DNA from: Actinomycetes bacterium | GTDB lineage: Bacteria; Actinomycetota; Acidimicrobiia; Acidimicrobiales; RAAP-2 | Direction: 5' to 3' | Assembly (NCBI GenBank): GCA_021777285.1 | Contig: JAJYDR010000004.1 | Coordinates: 6,427 to 70,426 of the forward strand | Length of the DNA: 64,000 nucleotides | Part shown: positions 1 to 10,349 of the stretch, one piece after another | Layout: each line of letters begins with the position of its first letter | How positions within the stretch are numbered: the first letter of the stretch is position 1 | Position numbers and translations under genes: made by a program | Notes under the pieces: generated by a model | The model's input: the letters and a program-made list of their open reading frames with translations, nothing else | Databases searched by the model: none | Told to the model about the DNA's origin: nothing

Positions 1-675
<675 letters not shown>

Positions 676-750
676 GACTCGTAGATTAGACCGCTGGTTT
701 CGCGAGCCCCATCGATGGCGCCACCACACGCCATCGGCAACAATGGACCG

Positions 751-1281
751 ATGTACTGCCCCAGCTGTGGAAGCGAATCGAGCGGGGCCTATTGCGCCGT
801 GTGCGGCACCGCCATCGACGGGCGGTCCACCGGCTCACCCCAAGAACTCAGCGGCTGGTGGCGTCGCGTCGGCGCGACGGTCACCGATAACGCGGTCTTG
901 ATCGTGCCGTCCTCGGTGGTGCTCTGGCTGGTGAGCCTGGTCGCGGGCTCGTTCGTCGGCGTGCTCGCCGGCTTCGCCGTGCAGGGCATCTACCAGGTCT
1001 TCCTGCTCGCCTCGCCGCGCGGTCAGACCTTGGGCAATCGGCTGGTCGCGACACGGGTGTGCGACCAGTCCACGGGCGGGACCATCACCCGCCGCCAGGC
1101 CGTGTGGCGGTGGGGATTCGTCGCCGCCTACAGCGCGATCGCCCTCGCCAACAATCCCATCGCGTCATCGATCGTGATGATGATCGTCGTCGTGGACGTG
1201 CTGTTCCCCCTCGCCAATCCGCTCAAGCAGACGTTGCACGACCGGGTCGCCGGGACCCTGGTCGTGATGCGTCACGGTTGA
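751..1281 (+). CDS. Zinc-ribbon RDD-family membrane protein
   Basis: This 176-residue protein begins with a short zinc ribbon (CPSCG near residue 3, then CAVCG), followed by an RDD-like membrane domain with [15 protein letters not shown], two to three hydrophobic segments, and the typical ending [17 protein letters not shown] proteins are small membrane proteins of poorly defined, possibly transport-related function. ATG 751 is preferred over the in-frame ATG at 715: it places the zinc ribbon at the N-terminus and has AACAAT six bases upstream, a leaderless-type spacing seen repeatedly in this window. It converges on the MoeB-like gene with 29 bases between stops. Confidence 0.8.
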   Translation: MYCPSCGSESSGAYCAVCGTAIDGRSTGSPQELSGWWRRVGATVTDNAVLIVPSSVVLWLVSLVAGSFVGVLAGFAVQGIYQVFLLASPRGQTLGNRLVATRVCDQSTGGTITRRQAVWRWGFVAAYSAIALANNPIASSIVMMIVVVDVLFPLANPLKQTLHDRVAGTLVVMRHG

Positions 1282-1310
1282 GCCGCGACACCCAACGTGG
1301 CGATCACCGA

Positions 1311-2480
1311 CTACGCGGCACCGACCGTGGCGTGGGGCATGCAGAGGTCGTCGTACTCGGCGATCACGATGGGACCCGCGTCCTCGCCGCAGGCCGGGCA
1401 CGAGGGGTCGCGGCGAACCTTAAAGGTCCGGAAACTCTCGTCCATCGAGTCATAGGTCAGCAGTCGGCCGACCAGTGGGTCACCGAGCTCCAGCAGCAGC
1501 TTGATCGTCTCGATCGCCTGAATCGAGCCCACGATGCCGGGCAGCACGCCCAGCACCCCGGCCTCGGCGCAGCTGGGTGCGAGCTCCGGCGGCGGCGGCT
1601 CGGGGATCATGCAGCGGTAGCACGGTCCGACGTAGGGGTTGAAGATGGTGACCTGGCCCTCGAAACGGAAGATCGAGCCGTGCACGACCGGGATCCCCTT
1701 CAGCAGGGCCGCGTCGTTGACGAGGTAGCGCGTGGGGAAGTTGTCGGTGCCGTCGACGATCACGTCGTAGCCATCGATGATGTCGAGCACGTTGTCCGCG
1801 CCCAGTCGCACGTCGTAGGTCCGCACGTTCAGGTCCGGGTTGATCGCCTGCAGCGTCTGCTTGGCGCTGTCGACCTTGCGCATGCCGATGCGGTCCATGT
1901 TGTGCAGTACCTGGCGCTGCAGGTTGGACGCGTCTACCACGTCCATGTCGATGATGCCGATCGTTCCGACGCCGGCCGCGGCGAGATAGAGCGCCGCCGG
2001 CGAGCCGAGTCCCCCGGCGCCGAGCAGCAAGACCTTGGAGTCGAGCAGGCGCATCTGACCCTCTTCGCCCACTTCGGGCAGCAGCAAGTGACGCTGGTAC
2101 CGGTTGCGCTGGTCGGCGCTGAGCGCGCGGGGCGTCGACCAGGTGAGGCCCTCGTCCTTCCACTTGTTGAACCCGCCGATCACCGACACGACGTCGGTGT
2201 AGCCGAGGTCCTGGAGGGTCTTAGCCGCGAACGCCGACCGAACGCCGCCGGCGCAGTACACCGCGATCGGTGCGTGCTTGTCGGTGAGGCGCGACTCGAC
2301 GGCGAACTCGAGGGTCCCGCGAGGAATGTGCACCGCGCCGGGCACCGCGCCCTGCTCGTACTCGTCGGGTTCGCGAACGTCCAGGGTCCGGTAGTAATCG
2401 AGGCGGGCGGCTACGTCGCTCGGTTCAACCTCGCGAACCGCTTGCTTGGCCGCGTTGAGTAGATCGCGTGGTGTTGGCAC
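1311..2480 (-). CDS. Rhodanese-MoeB/ThiF fusion, sulfur-carrier protein adenylyltransferase
   Basis: This 389-residue protein has an N-terminal rhodanese domain (about 15-115, DVREPDEYEQG, active-site loop CAGGVRS with Cys76) followed by an E1-like MoeB/ThiF domain with the nucleotide loop GAGGLGSP (about 152-159) and Zn cysteines C287, C290, C361 and C364. Such enzymes adenylate the C-terminus of MoaD/ThiS/CysO-type carriers and pass on sulfur. In actinobacterial MoeZ the rhodanese follows the E1 domain, so the order is reversed here. GTG 2480 is chosen because GGAG lies about 6 bases upstream; upstream extension in frame is not protein-like. Target carrier is unknown: molybdopterin, thiamine and cysteine routes are all possible. 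Confidence 0.88.
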   Translation of the reverse strand: MPTPRDLLNAAKQAVREVEPSDVAARLDYYRTLDVREPDEYEQGAVPGAVHIPRGTLEFAVESRLTDKHAPIAVYCAGGVRSAFAAKTLQDLGYTDVVSVIGGFNKWKDEGLTWSTPRALSADQRNRYQRHLLLPEVGEEGQMRLLDSKVLLLGAGGLGSPAALYLAAAGVGTIGIIDMDVVDASNLQRQVLHNMDRIGMRKVDSAKQTLQAINPDLNVRTYDVRLGADNVLDIIDGYDVIVDGTDNFPTRYLVNDAALLKGIPVVHGSIFRFEGQVTIFNPYVGPCYRCMIPEPPPPELAPSCAEAGVLGVLPGIVGSIQAIETIKLLLELGDPLVGRLLTYDSMDESFRTFKVRRDPSCPACGEDAGPIVIAEYDDLCMPHATVGAA

Positions 2481-2556
2481 GGGTCGCTCCTTCGTTTGGC
2501 GAAATCCTACCGGTCCGGTCGAGATTCGCGTCATCACGCGTGCTAGACAACCGACC

Positions 2557-3171
2557 ATGGACCTCGCAACGCTCCTGGCTCGACGACGGATGGTCCGTTC
2601 CTTTGACGCGACCTCCGTCGATCCGCGCTGGCTGGACGACGCCTGTGCGACCGCGCTCTGGGCGCCGACCGCGGGCAACAGCGCCGGCGTGCGCATGCAC
2701 ACCATTGGCGCAGACCTGGTGACGGCGTACTTCGAACGGGCCACCGACGCGCGGTGGCGGCGTGAGTCGCCGCGAGCGCCGGGCCTCTCGCGCGCTGGTG
2801 CGGTGGTGCTGGTCACCTCGCGTCCCCAGGACTACCTTGCTCGATACGCCGAGCCGGACAAGGCGTCCTCGGGCCTCGCGGCGCGGTCGGCGTGGCCCGT
2901 CCCCTACTGGCACACCGACGCCGCCATGGCGACGATGGCGCTGCTGCTCCTGCTCGACGAGGCCGGGTGGTCGTCGACCCTCTGGGGGAACTTCCGCCAC
3001 GACCGAGCGGTCCTCGAATGGATTGGGGCGCCGGACGAGTCGCTTTTCGCCTCCGTGCTGATCGGGCGGCCCGACGGACAGGACCACCGCTCCGCCTCCC
3101 TTGACCGGGTCGTGCCGACGCGCGATTCGCGCGTCCGGCGACTCGAGGTCAGTCCCGAGCGAACCCCGTGA
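2557..3171 (+). CDS. Nitroreductase-family flavoprotein
   Basis: This 204-residue protein begins MDLATLLARRRMVRSFD, the usual N-terminus of FMN-dependent nitroreductases (R-R-x-x-R-x-F), followed by ALWAPTAGNSAG, which matches the conserved P-S/T-x-G-N segment that contacts flavin. The central HTDAAMATMALLLLLDEAGWSS helix and the LIGRPDGQD end also fit the fold. The substrate cannot be read from sequence. ATG 2557 has TAGACA seven bases upstream, suggesting a leaderless transcript divergent from the MoeB-like gene. Its last 23 bases overlap the 3' end of pepA on the opposite strand. Confidence 0.8.
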   Translation: MDLATLLARRRMVRSFDATSVDPRWLDDACATALWAPTAGNSAGVRMHTIGADLVTAYFERATDARWRRESPRAPGLSRAGAVVLVTSRPQDYLARYAEPDKASSGLAARSAWPVPYWHTDAAMATMALLLLLDEAGWSSTLWGNFRHDRAVLEWIGAPDESLFASVLIGRPDGQDHRSASLDRVVPTRDSRVRRLEVSPERTP

Positions 3172-4636
3172 CGTAGTCGACGATCGTGCGCAGTCCGAAG
3201 GCCGTCCCGCCCTGGTTGACGTAGCCCCTCGCCGCCTCCGAGCGGCCCGGACCGGCGATGTCGAAGTGGACCCACGGGCGACCATCGGTGAAGCGGCGAA
3301 GAAAGAGCGCTGCGACGACCGAGCCAGCGACCCCGACCTTGCCGATGTTCTTCATATCGGCGACGTCCGATTCGAGCTGGGGGGCGTAGGAGTCAGTGAG
3401 TGGCATGCGCCACAACTGCTCGCCCGTTCGCGCCCCCGCGGCGAGCACCCCGGCGGCCACGTCGTCATCCGAGGCGTAGACCGCGGCGACCTCGTCGCCG
3501 AGCGCGACGCGCTGGGCGCCGGTGAGTGTCGCGATGTCGATGATCACGTCGGGCTTCGCTTCGGCCGCGAGACTGAGCGCGTCGGCGAGAATTAGTCGAC
3601 CTTCCGCGTCGGTGTTGAGCACTTCAACGGTCAGGCCGTTGCGGATCGACAGCACGTCGCCGGGCTTGATCGCCTTGTCACCCGTGAGGTTCTCGGTCAT
3701 CGGGGCGATGGCGGTGATCCGGACGCGCGCGCCGATCTCGCTCAGCGCCGAGAGGGCGGCGAGGACGATCGCCGCGCCCGACATGTCGGTCTTCTGGCCG
3801 ATCATCGATGCCGCGGGCTTGAGTGACAGTCCACCGGAGTCGAACGTGACGCCCTTGCCGACCAGCGCGACGTGGGGCAAGGTGGCACCGGGTTCGGGGT
3901 CGTAGGTGGCGAGCACGAGCCGCGTGGGCTCGGCCGAACCTCGTCCGACCCCGAGCAGACCGCCGAGGCCCTCGGCGCGAATGCGCGATTCGGTCCAGGC
4001 TTCGATGGCGACCCGCGGGTGACGACTCAGCCGCTCGATCACGCGGCTGGCGAGTTCGCGGGGCGGCAGGTCGCCCGCCGGGGTGTTGATCAATCGCCTC
4101 GCCCAGTTCACCGCATCAGCGACGAGCGACCCGCGACGAGCGCCGTCGACCACCGCGTCGTGGGTGGCCACCGTCGGCAGCGGCGACGCCAGTGCCGCCA
4201 GGTCGAAGGGCCGCGCCGCGTCGTTCTTGTAGTCAAAGGACGCGAGGATGGCCCCTTCGGCGACGGCCTGTGCGACCACGCGACTGTCGGCGAGCCCGTC
4301 GACGGGGAGCAGGAAGCCCGCCGCGTCCTCGTCGGCCAACCGCACCCCGGCCGCCGCGGCCGCCCGATAGCCCTCGGGGTCACCCGCGCCTACTGACACC
4401 AGCGCCACGGTGACCTGCTGGAAGCCCCGCAGCACGACGCTGCTTCCCGCGTCGCTCGTGAGTCCGTGTCGGCGACACCATGTCTCGTCGAGTCGCGGCG
4501 CGAGTTCGACCGCTCCGATCGTCCTGGGAACTGCGGCGTCGAGCGTGACGGCGCCGTCGCGAACGAGTACCGGCACGATCACGGTCTCGCGCGCGAGCGC
4601 GTCGGCCATCGAGACGACGTGGACACTACGGGACAT
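3149..4636 (-). CDS. pepA: Leucyl aminopeptidase (M17 family)
   Basis: This 495-residue cytosolic metallopeptidase releases N-terminal residues from peptides. The C-terminal catalytic domain has VGKGVTFDSGGLSLKP and the family signature NTDAEGRLILADAL, which supply the two-metal site and the catalytic Lys and Arg; the N-terminal half is the usual macro-like regulatory domain. ATG 4636 is preceded by AGGAGG with 4 to 5 bases spacing. A TTG directly upstream could also serve. The adenosyltransferase stop lies 9 bases upstream, so the two genes are co-transcribed. The 3' end overlaps the nitroreductase gene by 23 bases. Confidence 0.93.
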   Translation of the reverse strand: MSRSVHVVSMADALARETVIVPVLVRDGAVTLDAAVPRTIGAVELAPRLDETWCRRHGLTSDAGSSVVLRGFQQVTVALVSVGAGDPEGYRAAAAAGVRLADEDAAGFLLPVDGLADSRVVAQAVAEGAILASFDYKNDAARPFDLAALASPLPTVATHDAVVDGARRGSLVADAVNWARRLINTPAGDLPPRELASRVIERLSRHPRVAIEAWTESRIRAEGLGGLLGVGRGSAEPTRLVLATYDPEPGATLPHVALVGKGVTFDSGGLSLKPAASMIGQKTDMSGAAIVLAALSALSEIGARVRITAIAPMTENLTGDKAIKPGDVLSIRNGLTVEVLNTDAEGRLILADALSLAAEAKPDVIIDIATLTGAQRVALGDEVAAVYASDDDVAAGVLAAGARTGEQLWRMPLTDSYAPQLESDVADMKNIGKVGVAGSVVAALFLRRFTDGRPWVHFDIAGPGRSEAARGYVNQGGTAFGLRTIVDYVTGFARD

Positions 4637-4645
4637 CAATCCTCC

Positions 4646-5185
4646 TCAATGAGAACGGGCCGTACGGTGACTCGGTCCCTCCGCCCAGCGGGCCATGGTC
4701 CACACGAGATCACTCAATCGGTTCAGATACGCCACGACGTGGCTGTCGGCCATGGGATAGTTCACGGCCGTGCGCTCGGCCCGTCGAACGACCGTGCGCG
4801 CGACGTCCAGTGCGGCCGACGCCTGATTCTCGCCGGGAACCACGAACTCGCCGGGCATCGGCGTTTCCGCCGACAGCTCATCGATCTCGCGTTCGAGCCG
4901 CGACACCATGGCGGGCGTGACCAGTGACTTCTCCGCGACCAGCTTGTGGCGATTCTCGGGCATCGTCGCCACCTCGGCCATGAGCACCCACAGGTCACGC
5001 TCGAGCGTGACGAGCAACTCGTTCAGGCGGCTGCCCGACTCGCTCAGCGACCGCGCCCAGCCAAGGGCGGCCTGGGCCTCGTCGACCGCGCCGTTGACTT
5101 CGATCTGCTGGGAGCTCTTGGCGACGCGACCGCCGAAGTACAGTCCGGTGGTCCCGTCGTCGCCACCGCGGGTGTAAATCTTCAC
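4646..5185 (-). CDS. PduO-type ATP:cob(I)alamin adenosyltransferase
   Basis: This 179-residue protein converts cob(I)alamin to adenosylcobalamin, cofactor of the mutase at the left edge. Family marks are the ATP-binding N-terminus TRGGDDGTTGL, VNGAVDEAQAALG, the RTVVRRAERTAV helix and LNRLSDLVWTMAR. The start is GTG 5185, with no Shine-Dalgarno but TACGCT exactly six bases upstream, so the mRNA is probably leaderless. It is divergent from metH, with only 47 bases between the starts, and is the first gene of an operon with pepA. No cobalamin riboswitch fits in that gap. Confidence 0.93.
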   Translation of the reverse strand: MKIYTRGGDDGTTGLYFGGRVAKSSQQIEVNGAVDEAQAALGWARSLSESGSRLNELLVTLERDLWVLMAEVATMPENRHKLVAEKSLVTPAMVSRLEREIDELSAETPMPGEFVVPGENQASAALDVARTVVRRAERTAVNYPMADSHVVAYLNRLSDLVWTMARWAEGPSHRTARSH

Positions 5186-5232
5186 GAATTCAGCGTAGTG
5201 AACGAATGCACCACCGGTAGCCTGGCCACTGC

Positions 5233-8200
5233 ATGGACCTGATCATCCCCTACGCCAAACCCGCCGCGGACAACGCGTACCTGCGAGCCCTCGCCGATCG
5301 AGTTCTCATCTTCGACGGGGCGACCGGCACCAACCTCCAGCTGCAGAACCTTACGGCTGACGACTTCGGTGGCGAGGCCTTCGAGGGGTGCAACGAGATC
5401 CTGACGATTACCAAGCCCGAGGCCATCGAGCGGCTCCACCGCTCGTTCCTGGACGTCGGCGTGGACGTGATCGAGACCGACTCCTTCGGCTCGTTCTCGA
5501 CGGTGCTCGCCGAGTACGGGATCGCCGAACGCGCCCACGAGCTGGCCATCGCCTCGGCCACCATCGCCCGGCGCACGGCCGACAGCTACGCCAGCCCCGG
5601 CTCGCCCCGCTTCGTCGCCGGCTCGATCGGCCCGGGTACGAAGTTCCCCACCCTCGGCCAGATCAGGTACGACGAACTGGTCGCCAGTTACGAGGAGCTC
5701 GCCTACGGTCTGCTCGAGGGGGGCGTCGACCTCCTGCTCGTCGAGACGATGTTCGACCTGCTCGCCGGCAAGGCGGCCATCGCCGCCTGCCACCGCGCCA
5801 TGGCCCGACACGGCCGGATCGTGCCGATCCAGGCCCAGGTGACCATCGAGCTGACCGGGCGCATGCTCCCGGGCACCGAGATCGGCGCGGCGATCACCGC
5901 GCTCGCGCCACTTGGCGTCGACGTCATCGGCATCAACTGCGCGACCGGTCCGGTCGAGATGTACGAGCCGCTGCGCCAGCTCGCCGAGACCGCGCCGATG
6001 CCCGTCTCCTGCCTGCCCAACGCCGGATTGCCGAGCGTCGTCGACGGCGCGATGCACTACGACCTCTCGCCCGAGGCGCTCGCCGAGCACCACGCGCGCT
6101 TCGTCACCGAATACGGGATCAACGCGGTGGGCGGATGCTGCGGCACGACGCCCGAGCACCTCGCCCACGTCGTGAACGCCATTCGACCGCTCGAGCGTCG
6201 CCACCGCGAGCCGGTGCTCGAACCGGGCGTCGCCTCGATCTACTCCGCCACCCCGTACCAACAGGATCGGTCGGTGCTGCTCGTGGGCGAGCGGACCAAC
6301 GCCAACGGATCCAAGAAGTTCCGCGACGCGATGCTCGCGGGCGACTGGGAGACCTGCGTCACCATCGGCCGCGACCAGATCCGCGAGGGCGCCCACGTGC
6401 TCGACGTCTGCGTCGATTACACCGGCGCCGACGGCGTGGCCGACATGGCCGAGGTGATGAGCCGGTTCGCCACGCAGTCCTCGGTGCCCATCATGGTCGA
6501 CACGACCGAGACCGCCGTGGCGCGCGAGGCGCTGACCTGGCTCGGCGGCAAGGCAATTCTCAACTCGGTCAACCTCGAGGAGGGCGACGGGCCCGGCACG
6601 CGACTCGACGGGTTTCTCGGCCTCGCCGCCGAGTTCGGCGCCGCCGTCGTGGCCACCTGCATCGACCAGGAGGGCCAGGCCCGCACGGCCGACTGGAAGG
6701 TTCGCGCGGCCCGGGCCATCACCGACCTCGCGGTTTCGCGCTACGGGCTCGACGCGCACGACATCTTCATCGACCCCCTCGCCCTGCCGCTGTCGACCGG
6801 CATGATCGAGTCGCGCCGCGACGGCATCGAGACCATCGACGCGATTCGCCGGATCAAGGACGAGTTGCCCGGCGTGCGCACGATCCTCGGGTTGTCGAAC
6901 ATCTCCTTCGGGCTGAATCCCGCCGCCCGGCAGGTGCTCAACAGCGTGTTCCTCCACGAGTGCGCCCAGGCCGGCCTCGACGCCGCGATCGTGCACGCGT
7001 CCAAGATCCTGCCCCTCGCGCGGATCGACGACGACGCTCGCCAGATCTGCCTCGACCTCATCTACGACCGGCGCACCGACGACTACGACCCGCTCACCGC
7101 GCTGCTCGCGGTCTTTGACGGCTCGAAGGCGACCGACACCGCCAAGAGCCCGCTGGACGATCTCGAACTGAACGAGCGGCTCCGTCGGCGCATCGTCGAT
7201 GGCGCGCGTGCCGGTCTCGAGGCCGACCTCGACCAGGCACTCGCCGAGGGCCAGTCGCCGCTCGCGATCGTCAACGACATCCTCCTCGACGGGATGCGCG
7301 AAGTGGGCGAACTCTTCGCCACGGGCGAGATGCAGCTACCCTTCGTACTCCAAAGCGCCGAGACCATGAAGGCCGCGGTGTCGCACCTCGAGCCCCACAT
7401 GGAAAAGAGCGACCAGGGCGGCCGCGGCCGCGTCGTGCTCGCCACGGTCAAGGGCGACGTGCACGACATCGGCAAGAACCTGGTCGACATCATCCTCACC
7501 AACAACGGCTACGAGGTCATCAACCTGGGCATCAAGGTCGGGATCAACGAGATGCTCCAGGCGGTGGACGAGCACCACGCCGACGCACTCGGCATGAGCG
7601 GCCTGCTGGTCAAGTCGACGCTCATCATGCGCGAGAACCTCGAGCTGATGAACGAGCGCGGGATGGCCACGGTGCCGGTCCTGCTCGGCGGCGCGGCGCT
7701 GACGCGCACGTACGTCGAGCGCGACCTGCGCGGGGTCTACCAGGGCCGCGTCTTCTACGGCAAGGACGCCTTCGAGGGCCTGCGCGTGCTCGACCGGCTC
7801 GGCGAGATCCGTAAGAACAACGAGGAGGACCTCGACTTCGGACGCGAGCTCTCGACGCGCAAGGTCAACCGGCGAATCCCGACCGATACGACGACGGTCC
7901 GCGAGGACCTGCCAGCACGCAGTCCATCGGTCGCGCTCGACAACCCGCTCTTCGCGCCGCCGTTCCTCGGCGCTCGCGTGGCCAAGGGGATCGCCATCGA
8001 CGAGATCAGCGAGTACCTCAACCTCACCGCGCTGTTTCGAAACCAGTGGGGCTTTCGCCCCGAGAACGGCGAAGGGGACCCCGCGTTCAAGGAGCGGGTC
8101 CGCGCGACGTTGCGCGAGCAGCTCGCGATCGTAAAGCGCGACGACCTGCTCGTGCCCCAGGTGGTCTGGGGCCACTTCCCCGCCGCCGCGGACGGCAATG

Positions 8201-8733
8201 ACCTGGTGATCTTCACCGACGACACCCGTGCCACGGAGGCGACGCGCTTCAACTTCCCTCGACAGGACCACGATCCCTACCTCTGCATCGCCGACTTCTT
8301 TCGCCCCGTGGACAGTCCGGACCGTGACTACGCGAGCTTCATGCTGGTGACGATGGGTCCGCGGGTGTCCGAGCGCACCCAGGCGCTCTTCAGCGAGAAC
8401 CGCTACACCGAGTACCTGCTCCTGCACGGCCTCGGGGTCGAGATGGCCGAGGCGCTCGCTGAACTCTGGCACCGGCGCATCCGCGAGGAGCTGGGCTTTG
8501 CCGACGAGGACGGACCGAGCCTCGCGGGTCTGTTCCGTCAGCAGTACCGAGGCGGGCGCTACTCGTGGGGCTACCCGGCGTGCCCCGACCTGACCGAGAA
8601 CGCGAAGGTCGCCAAGCTGCTCGGCGCGGATCGCATCGGCGTCGAAGTCTCCGAGGGCTACCAGCTGCACCCCGAGCAGACGACGGACGCCATCATCTGC
8701 CACCACCCGTCGGCCAAGTACTTCATCGCCTGA
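5233..8733 (+). CDS. metH: Cobalamin-dependent methionine synthase
   Basis: This 1166-residue enzyme transfers a methyl group from methyltetrahydrofolate to homocysteine via methylcobalamin. Four modules are visible: a homocysteine domain (about 20-320) with Zn ligands C236, C302 and C303; a pterin domain (about 340-610, LLVGERTNANGSKKF); the B12 cap and Rossmann domain with DVHDIGKN, His744 being the lower cobalt ligand; and the SAM-binding reactivation domain at the C-terminus (YSWGYPACPDL, EGYQLHPEQTTDA). Length and order are complete. ATG 5233 follows TAGCCT with nine bases between. No B12 or SAM riboswitch is apparent upstream. Confidence 0.97.
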   Translation: MDLIIPYAKPAADNAYLRALADRVLIFDGATGTNLQLQNLTADDFGGEAFEGCNEILTITKPEAIERLHRSFLDVGVDVIETDSFGSFSTVLAEYGIAERAHELAIASATIARRTADSYASPGSPRFVAGSIGPGTKFPTLGQIRYDELVASYEELAYGLLEGGVDLLLVETMFDLLAGKAAIAACHRAMARHGRIVPIQAQVTIELTGRMLPGTEIGAAITALAPLGVDVIGINCATGPVEMYEPLRQLAETAPMPVSCLPNAGLPSVVDGAMHYDLSPEALAEHHARFVTEYGINAVGGCCGTTPEHLAHVVNAIRPLERRHREPVLEPGVASIYSATPYQQDRSVLLVGERTNANGSKKFRDAMLAGDWETCVTIGRDQIREGAHVLDVCVDYTGADGVADMAEVMSRFATQSSVPIMVDTTETAVAREALTWLGGKAILNSVNLEEGDGPGTRLDGFLGLAAEFGAAVVATCIDQEGQARTADWKVRAARAITDLAVSRYGLDAHDIFIDPLALPLSTGMIESRRDGIETIDAIRRIKDELPGVRTILGLSNISFGLNPAARQVLNSVFLHECAQAGLDAAIVHASKILPLARIDDDARQICLDLIYDRRTDDYDPLTALLAVFDGSKATDTAKSPLDDLELNERLRRRIVDGARAGLEADLDQALAEGQSPLAIVNDILLDGMREVGELFATGEMQLPFVLQSAETMKAAVSHLEPHMEKSDQGGRGRVVLATVKGDVHDIGKNLVDIILTNNGYEVINLGIKVGINEMLQAVDEHHADALGMSGLLVKSTLIMRENLELMNERGMATVPVLLGGAALTRTYVERDLRGVYQGRVFYGKDAFEGLRVLDRLGEIRKNNEEDLDFGRELSTRKVNRRIPTDTTTVREDLPARSPSVALDNPLFAPPFLGARVAKGIAIDEISEYLNLTALFRNQWGFRPENGEGDPAFKERVRATLREQLAIVKRDDLLVPQVVWGHFPAAADGNDLVIFTDDTRATEATRFNFPRQDHDPYLCIADFFRPVDSPDRDYASFMLVTMGPRVSERTQALFSENRYTEYLLLHGLGVEMAEALAELWHRRIREELGFADEDGPSLAGLFRQQYRGGRYSWGYPACPDLTENAKVAKLLGADRIGVEVSEGYQLHPEQTTDAIICHHPSAKYFIA

Positions 8734-8777
8734 CGGGGCGACTGGGATGCGCGAGGGCGCCAACCTAGACTTTCAGG

Positions 8778-10310
8778 GTGGCGCACGGACCCTCCCGGCG
8801 TGACGTCCTGCGCGGCATTGGCGTGCTCGCTGGCACGATCGCGATGACGTCGTCGCTCGGCGCCGCGGCGATCGACGCGGCGGCGCCTGGCGCTCCAACC
8901 ACCGAGTGGGTTCGCCGCGAGAACGTCCGGCCCGGTGACGGGACGTGGCTGCGCGGCGTCGCGGCCCCCGCCGGCGAGCTCGAGGGCTACGCCAACGCGA
9001 CGAGCATCAACCTCGGCGGGGCGATCACCTTCTTCGTGAGCACGACGTCGCCCACGTACTCGATCTCGGTCTTTCGCATGGGCTACTACCAGGGCCTCGG
9101 AGCACGGCTCATCGAGACTCGGCCGAACCTGGCCGGCTTCGCCCGCGCGATCCCCCAGCCCGACGAGTACGGAACCGTGGACTGCCAGTGGCCGGCGTCC
9201 TTCCGGGTCGTCACCGACGTTCGCTACCTGCCGGGCCAGTACCTCGTGCGACTCGAGAACGCCCAGCACCAATTCCGCTTCGTCCCCTTCCTCGTGCGAG
9301 ACGACTCGTCCACGGCGGCCTTCGTCTACATGAGCGCGGTCACGACCTGGCAGGCCTACAACACCTGGGGCGGCTTCAGCCTCTACCGCCAGGCAACCCA
9401 GGTGGGCAGCGTCACGGTGAGCAACGCGAATCGCGCCGTGCGGGTCTCGTTCAACCGGCCCTACGACCGGGCCTTCGCCAACGGCGCGGCTGATTTCGTC
9501 GGCAACGAGTTTCCCCTCCTCTTCCTCGCCGAACAGCTGGGGCTCGACCTGGCGTACTGGACCGACATCGACCTGCACCAGCGCGGGGCGAGCCTGACCC
9601 GCCACCGCGCCCTGCTCTCACTCGGCCACGACGAGTACTACTCGCCCGCCATGCGCTCGGCCGTGGTCAACGGGGTCGACCACGGCGTCAACGTGGCGTT
9701 CTTCGGCGCGAACTTCTGCTACCGCAAGATCCGCTTCGAGCCGGGTGTCAACGGCGCCGACCGGTTGATGATCAACTACCGCTCGACAGCCGACCCGATC
9801 ACCGCGACCAATCCGTCGCTCGCCACCGTGAACTGGAGCCAGTACCCGTCCGACACGCCCGAGAGCACCTTCACGGGCTCCATCTACGGCGGCGTTGACG
9901 GTACCGGATCGCTGACCGTCGTCGACGCGGCGTCGTGGTTCTGGCGCGGCACCGGAGTCCGTGACGGCAGCGTGCTCGCCGGCGCGCTCGGCGGTGAGTT
10001 CAACCACTACGACCCGGCCACGACCAACCCGCCGAACGTGCAGATCCTCGCCCACTCCTACGTCGGCGGCGGCATCGGCGACGCCACCTACGTCGCTGAG
10101 CGCGGACAGGGCGGCGTCTTCGCGAGCGGGACCGGCCACTGGGTCTTCGATCTGTCCGACGCGCCGAAGCTGGGCGACTTCTGGGTGCCGGCGGCGATCC
10201 CCGGGGTCACCAACGTCATCAAGCGCGCGACGATGAACCTCTTCGCGTGCTTCGGTGCCGGACCGGCGGGTGACTCGACGCCCTCGGTCGCCAACACCAG
10301 TCAGTACTAG
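8778..10310 (+). CDS. Tat-exported protein with dimethylformamidase beta-subunit-like domain
   Basis: The protein has 510 residues. Its N-terminus, SRRDVLRGIGVLAGTIAMTS, is a twin-arginine signal followed by a hydrophobic stretch and Ala-rich cleavage region, so export in folded state is likely. The rest matches the large-subunit-like domain of N,N-dimethylformamidase (FRMGYYQGLGARL, VTTWQAYNTWGG, LLSLGHDEYYSPAM, ANFCYRKIRFEP). Family members are mostly uncharacterised secreted proteins, so amidase activity is not assured. GTG 8778 lies six bases after TAGACT, a leaderless signal; there is no Shine-Dalgarno site. It converges on lipBA with a 39-base gap containing a short G+C hairpin (10318-10332) without a T-run. 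Confidence 0.75.
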   Translation: MAHGPSRRDVLRGIGVLAGTIAMTSSLGAAAIDAAAPGAPTTEWVRRENVRPGDGTWLRGVAAPAGELEGYANATSINLGGAITFFVSTTSPTYSISVFRMGYYQGLGARLIETRPNLAGFARAIPQPDEYGTVDCQWPASFRVVTDVRYLPGQYLVRLENAQHQFRFVPFLVRDDSSTAAFVYMSAVTTWQAYNTWGGFSLYRQATQVGSVTVSNANRAVRVSFNRPYDRAFANGAADFVGNEFPLLFLAEQLGLDLAYWTDIDLHQRGASLTRHRALLSLGHDEYYSPAMRSAVVNGVDHGVNVAFFGANFCYRKIRFEPGVNGADRLMINYRSTADPITATNPSLATVNWSQYPSDTPESTFTGSIYGGVDGTGSLTVVDAASWFWRGTGVRDGSVLAGALGGEFNHYDPATTNPPNVQILAHSYVGGGIGDATYVAERGQGGVFASGTGHWVFDLSDAPKLGDFWVPAAIPGVTNVIKRATMNLFACFGAGPAGDSTPSVANTSQY

Positions 10311-10349
10311 CGAGGCCGGTCGCGCCGCGACCAGAGGCGATGCCTGGCG

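Noticed and set aside
1059..2462. 467-residue + strand frame
   Set aside because: It is antisense to the rhodanese-MoeB gene, Arg/Asp/His-rich and without any domain; the minus frame has clear motifs.
5186..5232. Cobalamin riboswitch before metH
   Set aside because: Only 47 bases between divergent starts; too short and no B12-box sequence seen.
5182..6996. 604-residue minus-strand frame
   Set aside because: Antisense shadow of metH, composition typical of G+C-rich third-position artefacts.
5388..7118. 576-residue + strand frame inside metH
   Set aside because: Arg-rich low-complexity translation in the wrong frame of metH.
10318..10332. Terminator hairpin after the dimethylformamidase-like gene
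   Set aside because: GGTCGC/GCGACC stem is short and no T-run follows on either strand.
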